In this document: piece by piece, positions 25,301 to 40,300 of the stretch
Layout: every line of letters starts with the position of its first letter
How positions within the stretch are numbered: the first letter of the stretch is position 1
Assembly (NCBI GenBank): GCA_030323885.1
Contig: CM059186.1
Coordinates: 172,816,351 to 172,880,350 of the forward strand
Reading direction: 5' to 3'
Length of the DNA stretch: 64,000 nt
Origin: Branchipolynoe longqiensis
Taxonomy: Eukaryota; Annelida; Polychaeta; Phyllodocida; Polynoidae
The notes under the pieces: generated by a model
Told to the model about the DNA's origin: nothing
The model's input: the letters and a program-made list of their open reading frames with translations, nothing else
Databases searched by the model: none
Translations under genes and position numbers: made by a program

Positions 25301-28300
25301 ACTGTGTTCTCACATAGCTACCTGTTGAAGGTGTGGAGCTGTGTTCTCAGATAGCTACCTGTTGAAGGTCTGAGACTGTGTTCTCACATAGCTACCTGTT
25401 GAAGGTGTGAGGCTGTGCTCTCACATAGATGTTGAAGGTGTGATACTGTGTTCACACATAGATACCTGTTGAAGGTGTCAGACTGTGTTCCCATATAGCT
25501 ACCTATTAAAGGTGTGAAACTGTGTTCTCACATAGCTACCTGTTGAAGGTGTGAGACTGTGTTCTCACATAGATACCTGTTGAAGGTGTGAGACTGTGTT
25601 CTCACATAGATACCTGTTGAAGGTGTGGGACTTTGTTCTCACATAGATACCTTTTGAAGGTGTGAGACTGGGGTCTCACATAGATACCCATTGAAGGTGT
25701 GGGGCTGTGCTCTCACATAGCTACCTGTTGAAGGTGTGAGACTGTGTTCGCACATAGCTACCTGTTGAAGATGTGAGGCTGTGCTCTCACATAGATGTTG
25801 AAGGTGTGATACTGTGTTCACAGATAGATACCTGTTGAAGGTGTCAGACTGTGTTCTCACATAGCTACCTATTAAAGGTGTTAAACTGTGTTCTCACATA
25901 GATACCTGTTGAAGGTGTGAGACTGTGTTCTCACATAGATACCTGTTGAAGGTGTGAGACTGTGTTCTCACATAGATACCTGTTGAAGCTGTGAGACTGT
26001 GTTCTCACATAGATACCTGTTGAAGGTGTGGGACTGTGTTCTCACATAGATACCCGTTGAAGGTGTGGGGCTGTGTTTTCACATAGTTACACGTTGAAGG
26101 TGTCAGATTGTGTTCACACATAGCTACCGCTTGAAAGTATGGGGCTGTGCTCTCACAAAGATACCTTTTGAAGGTGTGAGACAATGTTCTCACTTAGCTA
26201 CCTGTTGAAGGTGTGAGACTGTATTCTCAAATAGCTACCTGTTGAAGGTGTGAAACTGTGTTCTCACATAGCTACATGTTGAAGGTCTGGGACTGTGCTC
26301 TCACATAGCTACCTGTTGAAGGTGTGGGACTGTGCTCTCACATAACTACCTGTTGAAGGTGTGGACCTCTTGTTGCCTGCGTGCAAACTCTGACTGCTCG
26401 ATGACGTCACTCCAACATTGCCTGACGTTGGCCTTCTCCACCTTCATTTGGTAAGGCGTCTCCTGCCCATCCTGGTACAGGTTCAGTTCTTGCACCTGCA
26501 TCGGTTAATCAATATTAATCACCTGAGGAGATTGTGTTATATAATGGCAATAATACAGTGTTCACTACCTCACTTCAATTAGTGCTAGTGCAGTGTGCAC
26601 TATCTCACCTCGTTTGGTGGTAGTTGGCAATAATACAGTGTTCACTATCTCATCTCAATTAATGCTAATACAGTGTGCACTATCTCACCTCGTTTGGTGC
26701 TAGTTGGCAATAATACAGTGTTCACTATCTCATCTCAATTAATGCTAATACAGTGTGCACTATCTCACCTTGTTGGGTGGTAGTTGGCAATAATACAGTG
26801 TTCACTATCTCATCTCAATTAATGCTAATACAGTGTGCACTATCTCATCTCAATTAAGTGTTCTCTATCTCACCTGGTTGGGTTGTAGTTGGCACTAATA
26901 CAATGTTCACTGTCTCACTTCAATTAGTGCTAGTGCAGTGTGCAATATCTCATCTCAATTAGTGCTAACACAGTGTGCACTATCTCATCTGGCTAGGCAG
27001 CATTAAGAGATAACACATAGGATTATCTCACCTGGTGGGGCGGCATTAACAGATAACACACCACACTCTGTGACCTGGGGGGGCTACATTAAGTGATAAC
27101 ACACCACACTCTCTGACCTGGTGGGGAAACATTAAGAGATGCCACAGCGAACTCTCTGACATGGTGGGGAAGCATTAACAGATAACACACCACACTCTCT
27201 GACATGGTAGCGAAGCATTAAGAGATAACACAGCGCACTCTCTGACCTGGTGGGGCGTCATTAAGAGATAACACACCACACTCTCTGATCTGGTGGGGCG
27301 GCATTCAGATATAACACACCGCACTCTCTGACCTGGTGGGGCGGCATTAACAGATAACACACCACACTCTCTGACCTGGTGGGGCAGCATTAAGAGATAA
27401 CACGCCATTCTCTCTGACCTGGTGGGGCGGCATTAAGAGATAACACAGCGCACTCTCTCACCTGGTGGGGCGGCAGGCCCAGGTGCTCGGCGACGTGCTG
27501 GAGGACAGTCTCCATGACGAAGATGCCTTGCGGTCCGCCGAAGCCCCTGAAGGCCGTGTTGGAGGCCGTGTTGGTCCGGCACAGGTGGCCGGCGATGCGG
27601 GCGGTCGGCAGCCAGTAGGCGTTGTCTGCAGACAGCAGCGTCTTCTCCATCACCTGTGTGGGCGCAACGGACCAGGCATTTACTGCGGCCGAGTCAGTAG
27701 AACGCAGGCTTCCCGTGTGAGAGATTGGGAATTTGATTCTCAGTCGAGTCAAACCAATGACTTACCAAATTTATATGTGTCGCTACTTAGCCTGATACTC
27801 AGCATTACCAAGATAGGGTATGGGCTGGTTGGTTCTGTGTCAGGATAATGCGACTGAGTGGGATATCGGGTCGTGGTGCTGGCTGGCGACCTGATTTCCC
27901 GGTGGGGCCAAACTGTAAGGTCGCCATGAGTGTGCACTCTCACAAGTCGGTACCAGTCCTAATGTGACCTTAGATGTTGCCAGGATGTAAAATTCCAATA
28001 ACCAACTAACTTACTGCTGCCAATGCTGGGTTAGCAAATTTTTTGTTTGTTTGTTTGTTTGATGCTGTGTTTACACTGTCCATAGCATGTAAGCCTGAGT
28101 GCTCGGGCTTGTTTTCAATGCTGGCCAGTTGTAGTAGTGGTTTAATCTTATCACACAGTAGGAGGTGATAAGATGTTTTTGTTTCTCACACAGTAGCAGG
28201 TACTGTTGGGGTTGGCTATCCAAGGTCGATTTGAAAGAGGGAAGGACCGTTAGATAGCTAATGGTTTTAGATTGGGGGCAGTGTGAGTGACGTTGCATGA

Positions 28301-31300
28301 ATATGTTTATTTGTTTGTTTGTTGTTTTATGTCCTAGCAACATCTAAGGTCATATCAGGACGGGTACCAACTTGTGACAGTGCGCACTCATGGCAACTTT
28401 AGAGTGCTGTCCCACTGGGAAACCAAGCCGCCTGCACCATGACCCGATATCCCACTCAGTCACATTATCCTGACACTGAGCCAACCAGTCCTTGTCCTAT
28501 CCTAATAATGCCGAGCACCAGGCTCGGAAGCGACAAGTATCAATTTTTAAGTCATTGGTTTGACTCGACCAGGGTTCGAACCCACGACCCCATGATCTAC
28601 CAGCACGGGAGACGGACACTCTAATGCCTAGTACACACCTACCGTTTGTGCGCACCCACCTACCGTATACGATCTAAAACTGCCCGTTTCGCGCGCAAAA
28701 ATTGCTAGGTGTGCGCTCCCCGCGCACACCTAGCGATTGCGATTTGCGACTAAAAACTCAGTTTTAGGGCTAAAACGGGCCGATTGCGATTGCGATTCGC
28801 GATTCGAAAAATGAATCGGCCCATTTTCAGTTTTAAGCGGGTCGGGTCGAGTCGCGAGTTTTAGTGCGCGAATCGTATTATGGTAGGTGTGTACCAGGCA
28901 TTACTCATTCGGCCATCCCGTCTGGTCCGCATGAATATGTCTGAGGATGTCTGTATAAATCTACAAGCGAGTGGTCAACCGGGTAAGTACTGATATGGTG
29001 AGACTCAATGCTGTTTAAAGCTGCATAGTCCCATGGTTTTGAGTTTGTGTCACATTTAAAGCTGCACAGTGTAATGAAAACATCAAATTTTCAAAGCTGA
29101 AATATTATCTAGATTTGATTCTACATATCTAATTTAGATTACTGATGCATTTATTAAGTATTTATTGTCACATAGAAGGGAATACTGAGGTAATTTAATA
29201 TAACCTGTTATTGCTGAAACCTATGGTGTCCAAGTTTTGGCACGCTTGCCCAAATTTATTTGGTATGTTTGCACTTCAACGCTTCGACATTTAAAGTTGG
29301 ATACTCCGATGACGTTCAAATACCTCAAAAGTTTGATATTTAAAGTTGTATAGTCCGGTAACCTTCAAATCTTTACACAATTTTTAGATAATATATACCA
29401 GGCTGACTATTATACCCTGCTATTCATTATTCCGGAGTCATCTGCATGAAAAATGGCTAATTTTGGAGCAATTTGAGCTGAAAGAATCGAAAATCATTTG
29501 AGCAAGCTTGTCAAAAGTCTTATTGTTGTGGCCCAGATTCACATCTCGCAATGGTCATGTATTAATGTGTAGGTAGTCTGGAACCTGACTGATGCCATAT
29601 ATAGTACTGGGAATGAGGGCAAGATTAATAAGGTCACGAGATTGACCTAATTGGTGTGTGGCCTCCCTGCCTAATGGCTGCTTCAAAGTAGGTGTCCAAA
29701 GGGATAGGGTCATACATGTACTGATTATTCTGTATATGCTGCCCCAAAGCCTTAAGGGCGGATTCCTTACACGCGGTATCCGGTATGCGGCATGCGGCAT
29801 GCGGTATGCGAATGGCATGATTCCTTACAGTTACACATGGCATGTGGCATGCGGCACACGACTGGCTATATTTAAAAAATAAAATTAAACAAGTATACTC
29901 AATACTGCACTGTATATGACCTAATATTGCATTTATATCTATGTACCTCTTAGTACGTCACAGTGGGGTTCCTACCTTTATAATTACCAAATTATAGATA
30001 AGTATTCATATTTTTGTGGCTCTGGTAGCATTTTTACCAACCCGAACCCCCACCACCACCACTACCATATGTTTCCCCCCTCAGCACCCTTGTGCGTGAC
30101 CGTTCCGTAATGCTCAGTCGCCTCTCCTAGTATTAAACACACATCAGACTCAGGTTTCTATTCACACCCCCCTTGCCGTATGCCGCATGCCGCACCGATC
30201 GCTACATGGACCGATCGGAAAAATGCATTCGCATTCGCATTCGCATTCGCATTCGCATTCGCATTCGCATACCGCGTGTAAGGGTTGTAGCCCATTGACT
30301 TCAAGGCATTTCGATTTTTTGCCGCATTCGCATTCGCATACCGCATACCGCATACCGCGTGTAAGGAATCTCAGCTTAAGTTAATACACCAGCACTTAAG
30401 TTGGATATATATAATAAAATGTAGGTAAGTGTTTTGGTTTTGAAAAAAATATTTTCATTGCCGCAACTTTAACATAAAAGTTAGTTCAAACTAGAGTAAA
30501 GCTAAGATTCCTTACATGCGGTATGCGGCATGCGGCATGCGGTATGCCGCATGCCCCATGCGGTATGCGGTATGCGAATGGGAGGGTTCCTTCCACGTGG
30601 TATGCGAACCCGTAACCCCACCACCACCACTACCATATGTTTCCCCTCTGCACCCTTGTGTGTGACCATTCCGTAATGCTCAGTCGCCTCTCCTCGTCTA
30701 AAACTAATGTACAAGTGCGACTGATGTTTCTATTCGCATACCACGTGCCGCATGCCGCACCGATCGCTACAGGGACCGATCGAGTTGCCGCATTCGCATT
30801 CGCATTCGCATTCGGACGTAAGGAATCACCCCCATTGACTTAGATGCTTTCCGATTTTTTGCCGTATTCGCATTCGCATACCACATACCGCATGCCGCGT
30901 ATAAGGAATCTTAGCTTAAGGTAGATTACAATGATCAACATAATGTTTTTAAAAAAACCTGAACATCACCATCGGACTATGCAGTTTTAAAGTTGCATAG
31001 GAGTGATTTGGAAGTTCTGTCACATATAAAGCTGCATAGTCCGATGAAAACATCAAATGTTCAAAGCCGAAATACTTACCTAGATTTGGTGATGCATATC
31101 AGACTTAGTGGCGCACTTATTAAAGCTGCATAGTCCGATGAAACATCAAATTTTCAAAACCAAACCAATTATCTAGATTTGGTTTGACATATCTAACTTA
31201 GCTACTGATGCACTTATTAAGCATTTGTTTCTGCGTAGAAGGCAATACTGAGTCAATTTAACAGAACCTGTTACTGCAGAAGTCTATGGTGTCAGAATTT

Positions 31301-34300
31301 TGGCAAGCTTGCCAAAACTAATTTTCCATGTTTGCACTCAAAATATCTCAAAGGTTTACCATCTAAAATAAAAGTAACTTTGAACTAATGTAAAGTAGAT
31401 ACTAGTGATCGATCTAATATATTTATCTCAGAAAAAATACAGAAATTCAAAACCATCGGACTATGCAACTTTAAGCACGTGTTGCTGTATAGAATAGAAC
31501 ACCTGATCATACATGGAGGCACCTACGTCAATTCACCACAACCTGTTATTGCACAAGTCTATCGTGTCGCAGTTTTGATGTTTGCCGAAATTAATTTGGC
31601 ATGTTTGCACTTCAAATATCTCCAAAGTTTGCCATTCAAAATAAAAATGACTTCAAAATAAAGGCGAATAGATGATTAATCTAATAATAATGATTAATTT
31701 AATAATATTATATTTATTTAAGAAAATGACAAAAACTCAAAACCATCGAACTTTAAATGAATTAATATATTAGGTTTTTATAATCTACCTTACTTTAGTT
31801 TGAAGCCATTTTTTATGGGTGATTTGATAGATATTTAAGGTGCAAACATGCTAAATTAATGTTCGTGCACTTGTCAAAACTTTGAACCCATTGGTTTCAA
31901 CGGTGACATGTTCTATTAAGATAACAGAGTATGCCGTTCTATGCATCACCAAATGTTTGATAGGTGCACCAACATCTAAGTTAGATGTGTAAAATCAAAT
32001 ATAGATAAGTACTTTGGTTTAGAAAATTTAATGTTTTCATTCAACAGTGCAACTTTTAAAGTTGCATAATCCGATTAAAGAATCAAATGTTCTAAACAAA
32101 AGTATTTATCAAGTGTTTATGCTTTTAATTTGATTGAACTATGCAATGTTAATTAAAGCAATTACACCTATTATTTGCAACAAGAATATGTCATTTCTCA
32201 TGCGTATTGTTCGATGCTCGCTACAGTTATTACTTCCGAATTATGCATATGCAAATTCCAATTCTATTCTGCCTCCATTTGTTTTTTGGACTGATTTCAT
32301 ATCTAACAATATCTATGATCATTGTTTGTTTAACGACCTCCAGCACAAAAAGTAGACATCGGTTATTGAGGGGGGGGGGGGAGGTATCTATGATCTTATC
32401 AGGACACACACCGAATTGTGACACTGGCAGTGTGCACTCATGGTGTCTGTATAGTGCTGCCCCACTGGGAGACTGGGATGTGGGCAGCATGGCGTGATAA
32501 TGTGATATCCCACTCAGTCACATTATCCTGACACTGACCTAACGAGTCCTTAACCCTTTTCTAGTAACACAGAGTGCCAGGCTAGGTAGTAACAAGAATA
32601 CATTTGGTAAGTCATTGGTTTGACTCGGGCCAAGATTCAAATTCCCAACTTTCCACACGAATATTCTTATAATATTAGCATTTTGGCCACCGCGTCTGGT
32701 AGATCTACCCCAGGGCAGCCACTCCTGTGGGCGTCATGACCTGATATCCCACTCAGTCACATTATCCTCATACTGAGCTAACCAGTCCTATATCCTATCA
32801 TAGTAATACCGAGTGCCCGACAAGGTAACGACAAGTATACATTTTGTAAGTCATCGGCTTGACTGACCTGAGATTCAAATTCCTGACCTTCCGCAGGGGA
32901 AGCCTGAGCTCTGAGTGATTCTTTTTGTTTGTTTGTCTGTTTAACGCCCCGCCCCCAGCACAAAAAGTAGACATCGGCTATTGGGAATCACATCTTAGCG
33001 ATTCGACTACCACATTCGGTGGATCTACCCCTGGCCGACACTCCCGAGCACATTATACAGGCCCGACGCCAGTCTTGTCACGTGACTACGTCACCACGTG
33101 ACGGACGCGCGTCACGGGCCGCGAGACGCCGGCGTCGCCAACGGAGCTTCTGATATCGGACGCCAGGGGGCCGCTACTGACCCAGGGACCTCGCCACGTG
33201 ACACGGGGTTCGGTCACCAGACACCAGGTGTCTCCCCGCACGGAACCGGACGCTGGGTGTCGCTGAGTCCGTTGGGGGCCGGGGCAGGGGCGGTGAGGAG
33301 GGCGAAGGGGGGGGGGCGGGGAGCGGAGGCGGAAGTTCTCTCGGGAGGGGAGATGAGAGGGAACCGGGATGGGGGTGGGTGAGGAGAGGAGGAGGGGGAG
33401 GGCGGGTGTACGGAAGGCGGAAGAGCTAGCAGACGGAGAGGCGGAGGGAACGGGGGGGGGTGAGAAGGGGTGTAGGAGGGTGAGGAGGGAGGTGAGGAAG
33501 GGCGGGGAGAGGGTGAGAAGGGGTGAGGAGGGTGAAGGGGTGAGAGGGAGGTGAGGATGGTTGGTGGCATGAAAGGGGGTGAAGAGGGTTGAAGAAGGGG
33601 TGAGGAAGGGTGGGCAGAGGGTGAGGAGGGGGTGAGGAGAGGGTGAGGAGGGGATGAGGAGGGTGAGGAGGGGTGAAGGGGTGAGGGGGAGGTGAGGAAG
33701 GGTTGAGGAGGGGTTGAGGAAGGAGCTGAGAACAGGGAGTGAGGAAGACGTGAGGAGGAGGTGGCGATGGGCGTGACACGGGGTGAGGAGGGGTTGAGTT
33801 TGGGGGATGAGGCGAGGTGAGGAGGGGCTCAATTTGGAGGGGGTGAGGAGGGGTCAGCACGCAAACGGTGTGAGTTGGGACGCTGCACAGACAGCCACAC
33901 CTTGCACCTAGAGACCCCGCCCCGCCCCAATCAGACCTTCCCCCCGTATCAGACACTGCACCCCCCCCCCCCCTCACCTCCTCCCCTCACAGCCACTCTC
34001 ACCCCGAGCCCTCACCTGACGAGGCTAACACCGACCCGAGCACCACTCTGCCATCTGGCGGCCATCGTGTCGCCTCAGGTGCGCGCGCAGGTGTATTTGA
34101 GCACGGGGGGCCGGTTTAGGGTGACGGGTTTGTCTACAGGACGGGCCGGGAAGACGGGCAGATGGCCGCTGTGGGTGCCGGCCTGTGTGTGAGCTGGGTG
34201 CCGGTCTGTGTGTGAGTTGTGTGCCTGTCTGTGCGTGAGCTGGGTGCCGGTCTGTGTGTGAGCTGGGTGCCGGTCTGTGTGAGAGGTGGGTGCTGGTCTG

Positions 34301-37300
34301 TGTGTGAGCTGGGTGCTGGTCTGTGTGTGAGCTGGGTGCTGGTCTGTGTGTGAGTTGTGTGCCTGTCTGTGTGTGAGCTGGGTGCTGGTCTGTGTGTGAG
34401 CTGGGTGCCGGTCTGTGTGAGAGGTGGGTGCTGGTCTGTGTGTGAGCTGGGTGCTGGTCTGTGTGTGAGCTGGGTGCTGGTCTGTGTGAGAACTGGGTGC
34501 TGGTCTGTGTGTGAGCTGGGTGCCGGTCTGTGTGTGTGAGCTGGGTGCTGGTCTGTGTGTGAGCTGGGTGCTGGTCTGTGTGTGAGCTGGGTGCTGGTCT
34601 GTGTGTGAGCTGGGTGCTGGTCTGTGTGTGACTGGGTGCTGGTCTGTGTGTGAGCTGGGTGCTGGTCTGTGTGTGAGCTGGGTGCTGGTCTGTGTGTGAG
34701 CTGGGTGTTGGTCTGTATGAGCTGGGTGCTGGTCTGTGTGTGAGCTGGGTGTTGGTCTGTATGAGCTGGGTGCTGGTCTGTATGTGAGCTGGGTGCTGGT
34801 CTGTGTGTGAGCTGGGTGCTGGTCTCTGTGCTAGCTGGGTGCTGGTCTGTGTGAGAGCTGGGTGCCGGTCTGTGTGAGAGCTGGGTGCTGGCATGTGTGT
34901 GAGCTGGGTGCTGGTCTGTGTGTGAGCTGGGTGCCGGTCTGTGTGAGAGCTGGGTGCTGGTCTGTGTGCTAGCTGGGTGCCAGCTGGGTGCCAGCTGGGT
35001 GCTGGTCTGTGTGAGAGCTGGGTGCTGGTCTGTCTGTGAGCTGGGTGCCGGTCTGTGTGTGAGCTGGGTGCTGGTCTCTGTGTGAGCTGCGTGCCGGTCT
35101 GTTTGTGAGCTGGGCACCAGTCGGTGTGTGAGCTGGATGCTGGTCTGTGTGTGAGCTGGGTGCCAGTCTGTATGTGAGCTGGGTGCTGGTCTGTGTGTGA
35201 GTTGGGTGCCGGTCTGTTTGTGAGCTGGGCACCAGTCTGTGTGTGAGCTGTATGCTGGTCTGTGTGTGAGCTGGATGCTGGTCTGTGTGTGAGCTGGGTG
35301 CCGGTCTGTCTGTTAGCTGGGTGCCGGTCTGTGTGTGAGCTGGGTGCTGGTCTGTGTGTGAGCTGGGTGCCGGTCTGTCTGTTAGCTGGGTGCTGGTCTG
35401 TGTGTGAGCTGGGTGCTGGTCTGTTTGTGAGCTGGGCACCAGCCTGTGTGTGAGCTGGATGCTGGTCTGTGTGTGAGCATGATGAGCGGTATGACAATCA
35501 CAGATCCCACCCACACACCCACACACACCCCAAACCAACACCCACATAGACTCCCACCAACACTCACACCCAGACCACCACCCTCATACCCTACCCACCC
35601 CCACCACCTCCATCCACATACCCACCCTAACCCATCCCCATATCCATACTCCCAAACCCACCAACACCCATCCCCCACACGCTACACTACCAACTCCGTC
35701 ATACAGGTAATTGTATAATATGCACGTACATAGCTATATATGTATATAAACACTAACAAAAGTACATACTATATATATTTCTTCCACTTGTTCAAACTAG
35801 GAAAAGAATACAAAAATGAAAACGGTAAATAGATAAGAACAACGATCCACCGACTCCTCAGACTAAGATGGCCGAATGTGTTGAACATCCATCTCCTGTT
35901 TTGCAAGATCATGGGATCGTGAACGCTGGTCGTGTCAAACCAATGACTTAAAAATTTATGCTTGTCACGACCGAGCCTGGCGCTCGTCATTACGAGGATA
36001 GGGCAAGGAGCAATAGACTACATCACGGTTCCGACTGCGCATGCGCTGAAAACGGCGTTGGGAGCAAAGCAAAGGTGTATGACCATTGAGTTTGCCAATA
36101 CGTGCAGTGAAAAACGTCAGTTTTATTCAAAATTAATAGAAATCCATAACCCTAACCTTATCAATTTAATATAATCTTGTTGTTAAACATGTTTTCTATA
36201 TGTGTTTCAAGCAGTTTGTGGTTGGGTGGTGTGGTTTTATCAATATTTTACTTTTTCTGTATGGAGATTGCTCACTCCCATTGACAATGGATTGAGTACA
36301 GCATACGGATATTGAGTTTGCTGATACGTGTAGGGCAAAACTGGCATATTATTCCAAATAAATAGAAATACATAACAATTTGGCACAAAAATGGACGGAA
36401 GGATGCAATATAATAATATAATGAATATGATTAAGACACAACTCTCCATAATTAAGCATTTTGAGCTAAGAAACATACAATTTCAGTCACTTTACAGGCT
36501 GATGTTTACATCACCATTGATTAGCCAGAAGTAATTCTTGTTCTAAATATTAAAATATCAAATGTGTCAACAAAAACTTGTTTCAAAGGAATATATAACC
36601 AATATCTGATTAACCCTACTCATTTTCTATTTCTACATATGTCATTAACCATAGGATATAAATAAAAACATGAATACAATAAGTAAAACTGACTCTGTCT
36701 ATGGCTCTAACACCAGTCTGAGTGCCTAGATTTGTCTAAATCTAAATGCACATGGCATAAGATGTCCTGATTATATTGATGTAAATGCAATGCTGAATAA
36801 AAGATTAATATCTTAATTTATTATATATATTTTTTTAGTTGGTATTCTATGTTTCAAACAAGAGCTGAGATGAGCTGAAAGTAGCACATTTCATAGCTGC
36901 ACCCAGTGTATTAGCATGTGCCATGTGCTTTTGGGGGGGTTGTTTTGCTCTGACGCATCCCACAATGCACTGCGCCGCTGGAACCGTGATGTAGTCTATT
37001 GAATGAGGAAGACCAATCGTCTTAATCAACTAATCTATCAACAACAACAAAACTCTTACAGGCCAGGAGAGGTCGCTGCTGCTCCCCGCGTTGCTGTACA
37101 GCTGCAAGTCGACACCCAGGAGGCGGCCCTCAGCAGTGAACCCCGCCTACAGGAGGAGAAAGTAGTCAGCTGACACGGTGCCAGTTAGTTACCTGAATGG
37201 TCTTCATATCATCACAAATAATACATCTATGTACATAAACACGTACACGTGTATGCACACATATGTGTATTATTGCAAACTATTCAAGTGCCCGAGTGGA

Positions 37301-40300
37301 AATAATCGCGCCACTGGTGAAGGTTTGGGGCAGTGGTGACGCGACCAGTCCCAGTGGTTGGGTCACCCATAGAGTAGTACTCGGCATAGCAATGGTTAAT
37401 AATAATATATATATGTATATATGTGTAAATATGCATGTATATATGTGTATATATGTATATATGCATATTATGTAGTAGTCTAGACATGAGCTCCATTACC
37501 ATACGATGGCAGCAAGGACTACTCCGTCACGGTCGCAGTTCATAGCGATAGGTAGCGGTACAGTAGCCGCCAGGCAGTACCGTGACAGGGCTGCTACCTA
37601 CTGTGTGCAACTAGCATAACCTCCCCCGGAAGTTGACGTGGGACCTGGCAGGGCAGAGGCGGGTCACTTGATCGTGGACGCTGCAGTGAGCGGAGATTAA
37701 AGACGTAAGGAGCAAATGTACTCATTCTCCTGCTTGCTTGGGGGGTCTACAGCGTGAGGGTCAAGTGCCGGGCGGCCAACAGAGGGCCCAATCACATATA
37801 TGTATATATGTATATATATAAGGAACATCCCTAATGCACCTTTATACTCGCATAATTCTTAAACATCATATATATGCATATACACATGCATTTATACTTA
37901 TATTGCTCTATAATCTATTATGGGAATATAAACAAGGACACTACCACTTATCAGTTCCCTTCTCTCTATTAGTCATTATCTATTATCCTAGTATCCTACT
38001 GCCGTGCACGAGTGAATCTTTGTGCAAGGAAGTGTGGTATAGTTGATTAGAGGTGGTTCTTGAGACGGTGGATATTTTTATAACGGGGTGGGGTAGTTAT
38101 TGCCAAAGACCCTATAATACTAAGATGGCTCACTCCCTATCTCTCCCATGGTAATGTAAATAATTTTGCAGTGCCACCTTGTGGTGGGTTTGATCAGCCC
38201 AGCTGCTGGTTGGTGTTTCACATGTAAACACATACAATGATATAATATCATGAGATGATGAATACACATCAATATGAAATTGCTATGAACAAATACACAT
38301 CATCATCAGCATCATCATCATTGCCATCATCACACATCTTTCACATTCATATATACATTTATACATATTATTAGTCATTACACATAACAGGATACATAAC
38401 TGGATTGAGTAGGTACTCTGGCTGGCCACAAAAGACCCACCGTTTATTCATCAAACTCACATCAATCAAAGTCAATTCAAGGAATCAATACAACAATCAA
38501 TCAAGCAATCAAAAAATAATCAAATATCAAGTCCATTCATCATGCGAATCAATAGTCAAAGTAATCAATCAATCAAAGTCGAATGAGTCAATAGAACAGT
38601 AACCTAAAGCTAGAACTCGGGTTCGAATGGCCGATATACTGGAGAACCGTTGGGGGCTGGAGGCGCGCGCAGGCGCATGACACATTCCAGCCTAGACTTG
38701 CCTCGGTCCGACTGGACGCTCGGAGGCTTGGCGCATGCGCCCGACACCTAGCAGGATTAGACTTGCCTCAGCCCCCTAGAGCTGGCAGTTCTCCCGGCCC
38801 GGTGTGCAAGGCGGGGGGCCCGGGTCCGAGTCCGCCCCGCCGCGATTAACATTTAACAGGTTCCATCCAGAATAATATTGGTATAAATGCTTTATACTAC
38901 ACATTATTAGTCATTACACATAATAGGATACATAACTGGATTGAGTAGGTACTCTGGCTGGCCACAAAAGACCCAAACCACCCCAACCAGACAGATGGTG
39001 TCCCTGATAGTTAGTATATCATACCAAGCATGACTGACACCCGCAAGTCGAGTGTCAGGCGCTCTGTGAGAGAGGCCTTCAGGTACTGCCTTACATAATC
39101 GGACCACCAGTCACCTCTCTCCTTGATCTGTTCCTCAGACGCACCTGAGAGCCTGAGGAATGTCGCACCCCCACGCCTAAGGCTGTGGGATGAGAAGTCC
39201 CCTGCAGGCAGGCCGGCCGCGGTACATGCCGCTTTTAATACTGCCATATAGAATGCATAGGTTAGTGGGACGGGGTGTCCTGTTCTAGGTATCCTGAAGG
39301 CTTTTGCATCCAAAGGCGCCGGGCACTGGTCGATGTGCCTTTTTACCCACGAGACGGCGCATAACTCTCGGTTTGCCACCTTGGCCACTGGTATCTTATG
39401 AACCCGTTCCCTGAACTGGTTAGTTTTGGATTTTCTGACGCACACTAGCATCCCCCACGGGTAGAACTCTATGTCCCCCCGCAATAAGGCTGCATCTGAC
39501 ATAGTAACGTGTGCTTTGCGGAGTAGTGCTCTGAAAGATAACAGCATGGCTGCCCTGACCGCCGTGTGCCCCCCGGAGGGAAAGAATACCGCGAACAACT
39601 TAATTAAATCATATGGCAGGAGGGGGGCTGCTTGTTTTACCCCGTTACCCTTCAACCTTCGTATCCCGGCCAGGCATTTTTTGATATGATGGTCGGCATA
39701 ATTTATAGGCGTACAACCCAGATCCTTGAGATGGTTATTTAGTCCACTCAGGTAGTTCCTGATGGACGAGTAGCACAAACGCCTTGCTAAATAGGACATA
39801 TAGAGACACACCTGGTCCGAGTCACATGGATAAGGACATATCTGGTCTTGAAATACCTCACAAAAGGCAATGTAAGCGTTGACTTGCACGGAGCGAACCT
39901 CGATAGTAGAACTTGCGTAGTGGTTCTTATCATAATTACGTCTTTCTTCCAGTAGTTTTTTCCAATCTGAAGCGAAATTAGCCGTTAAAGATATTGTGGC
40001 AACACATTGCTTCACTCAGGTCCGCATCCCTGATGCGCGCTATGCTCTGAAATTTATCCAGACGGCTTAAGCTGTCACATATCACGTTACATTTGGTGTT
40101 TATATATACCGACTGGACATCAAAGTTAGAAGTTATGGACGCCCAAAAAATGCGGCGTAGCCACCTCATCTTTCTTTTATTTCTGCTACGGCCAGAGTTA
40201 AGGGCGGCCATCACCTGTGTGTTGTCCGTTACAAACACTACCGTCTTGTTCTTCCAAGTCGGGCCCCATCGCCTGACCGCCATCAGCACCGGCCACATTT

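Noticed and set aside
23110..26349. CRISPR-like regular array
   Set aside because: Units are contiguous 37-bp repeats without unique spacers, in a eukaryotic intron.
34025..35497. 490-codon open frame rich in [10 protein letters not shown] repeats on the minus strand
   Set aside because: It is the read-through of a 24-bp minisatellite (a multiple of three); other frames of the same array are also open, and there is no non-repeat domain.
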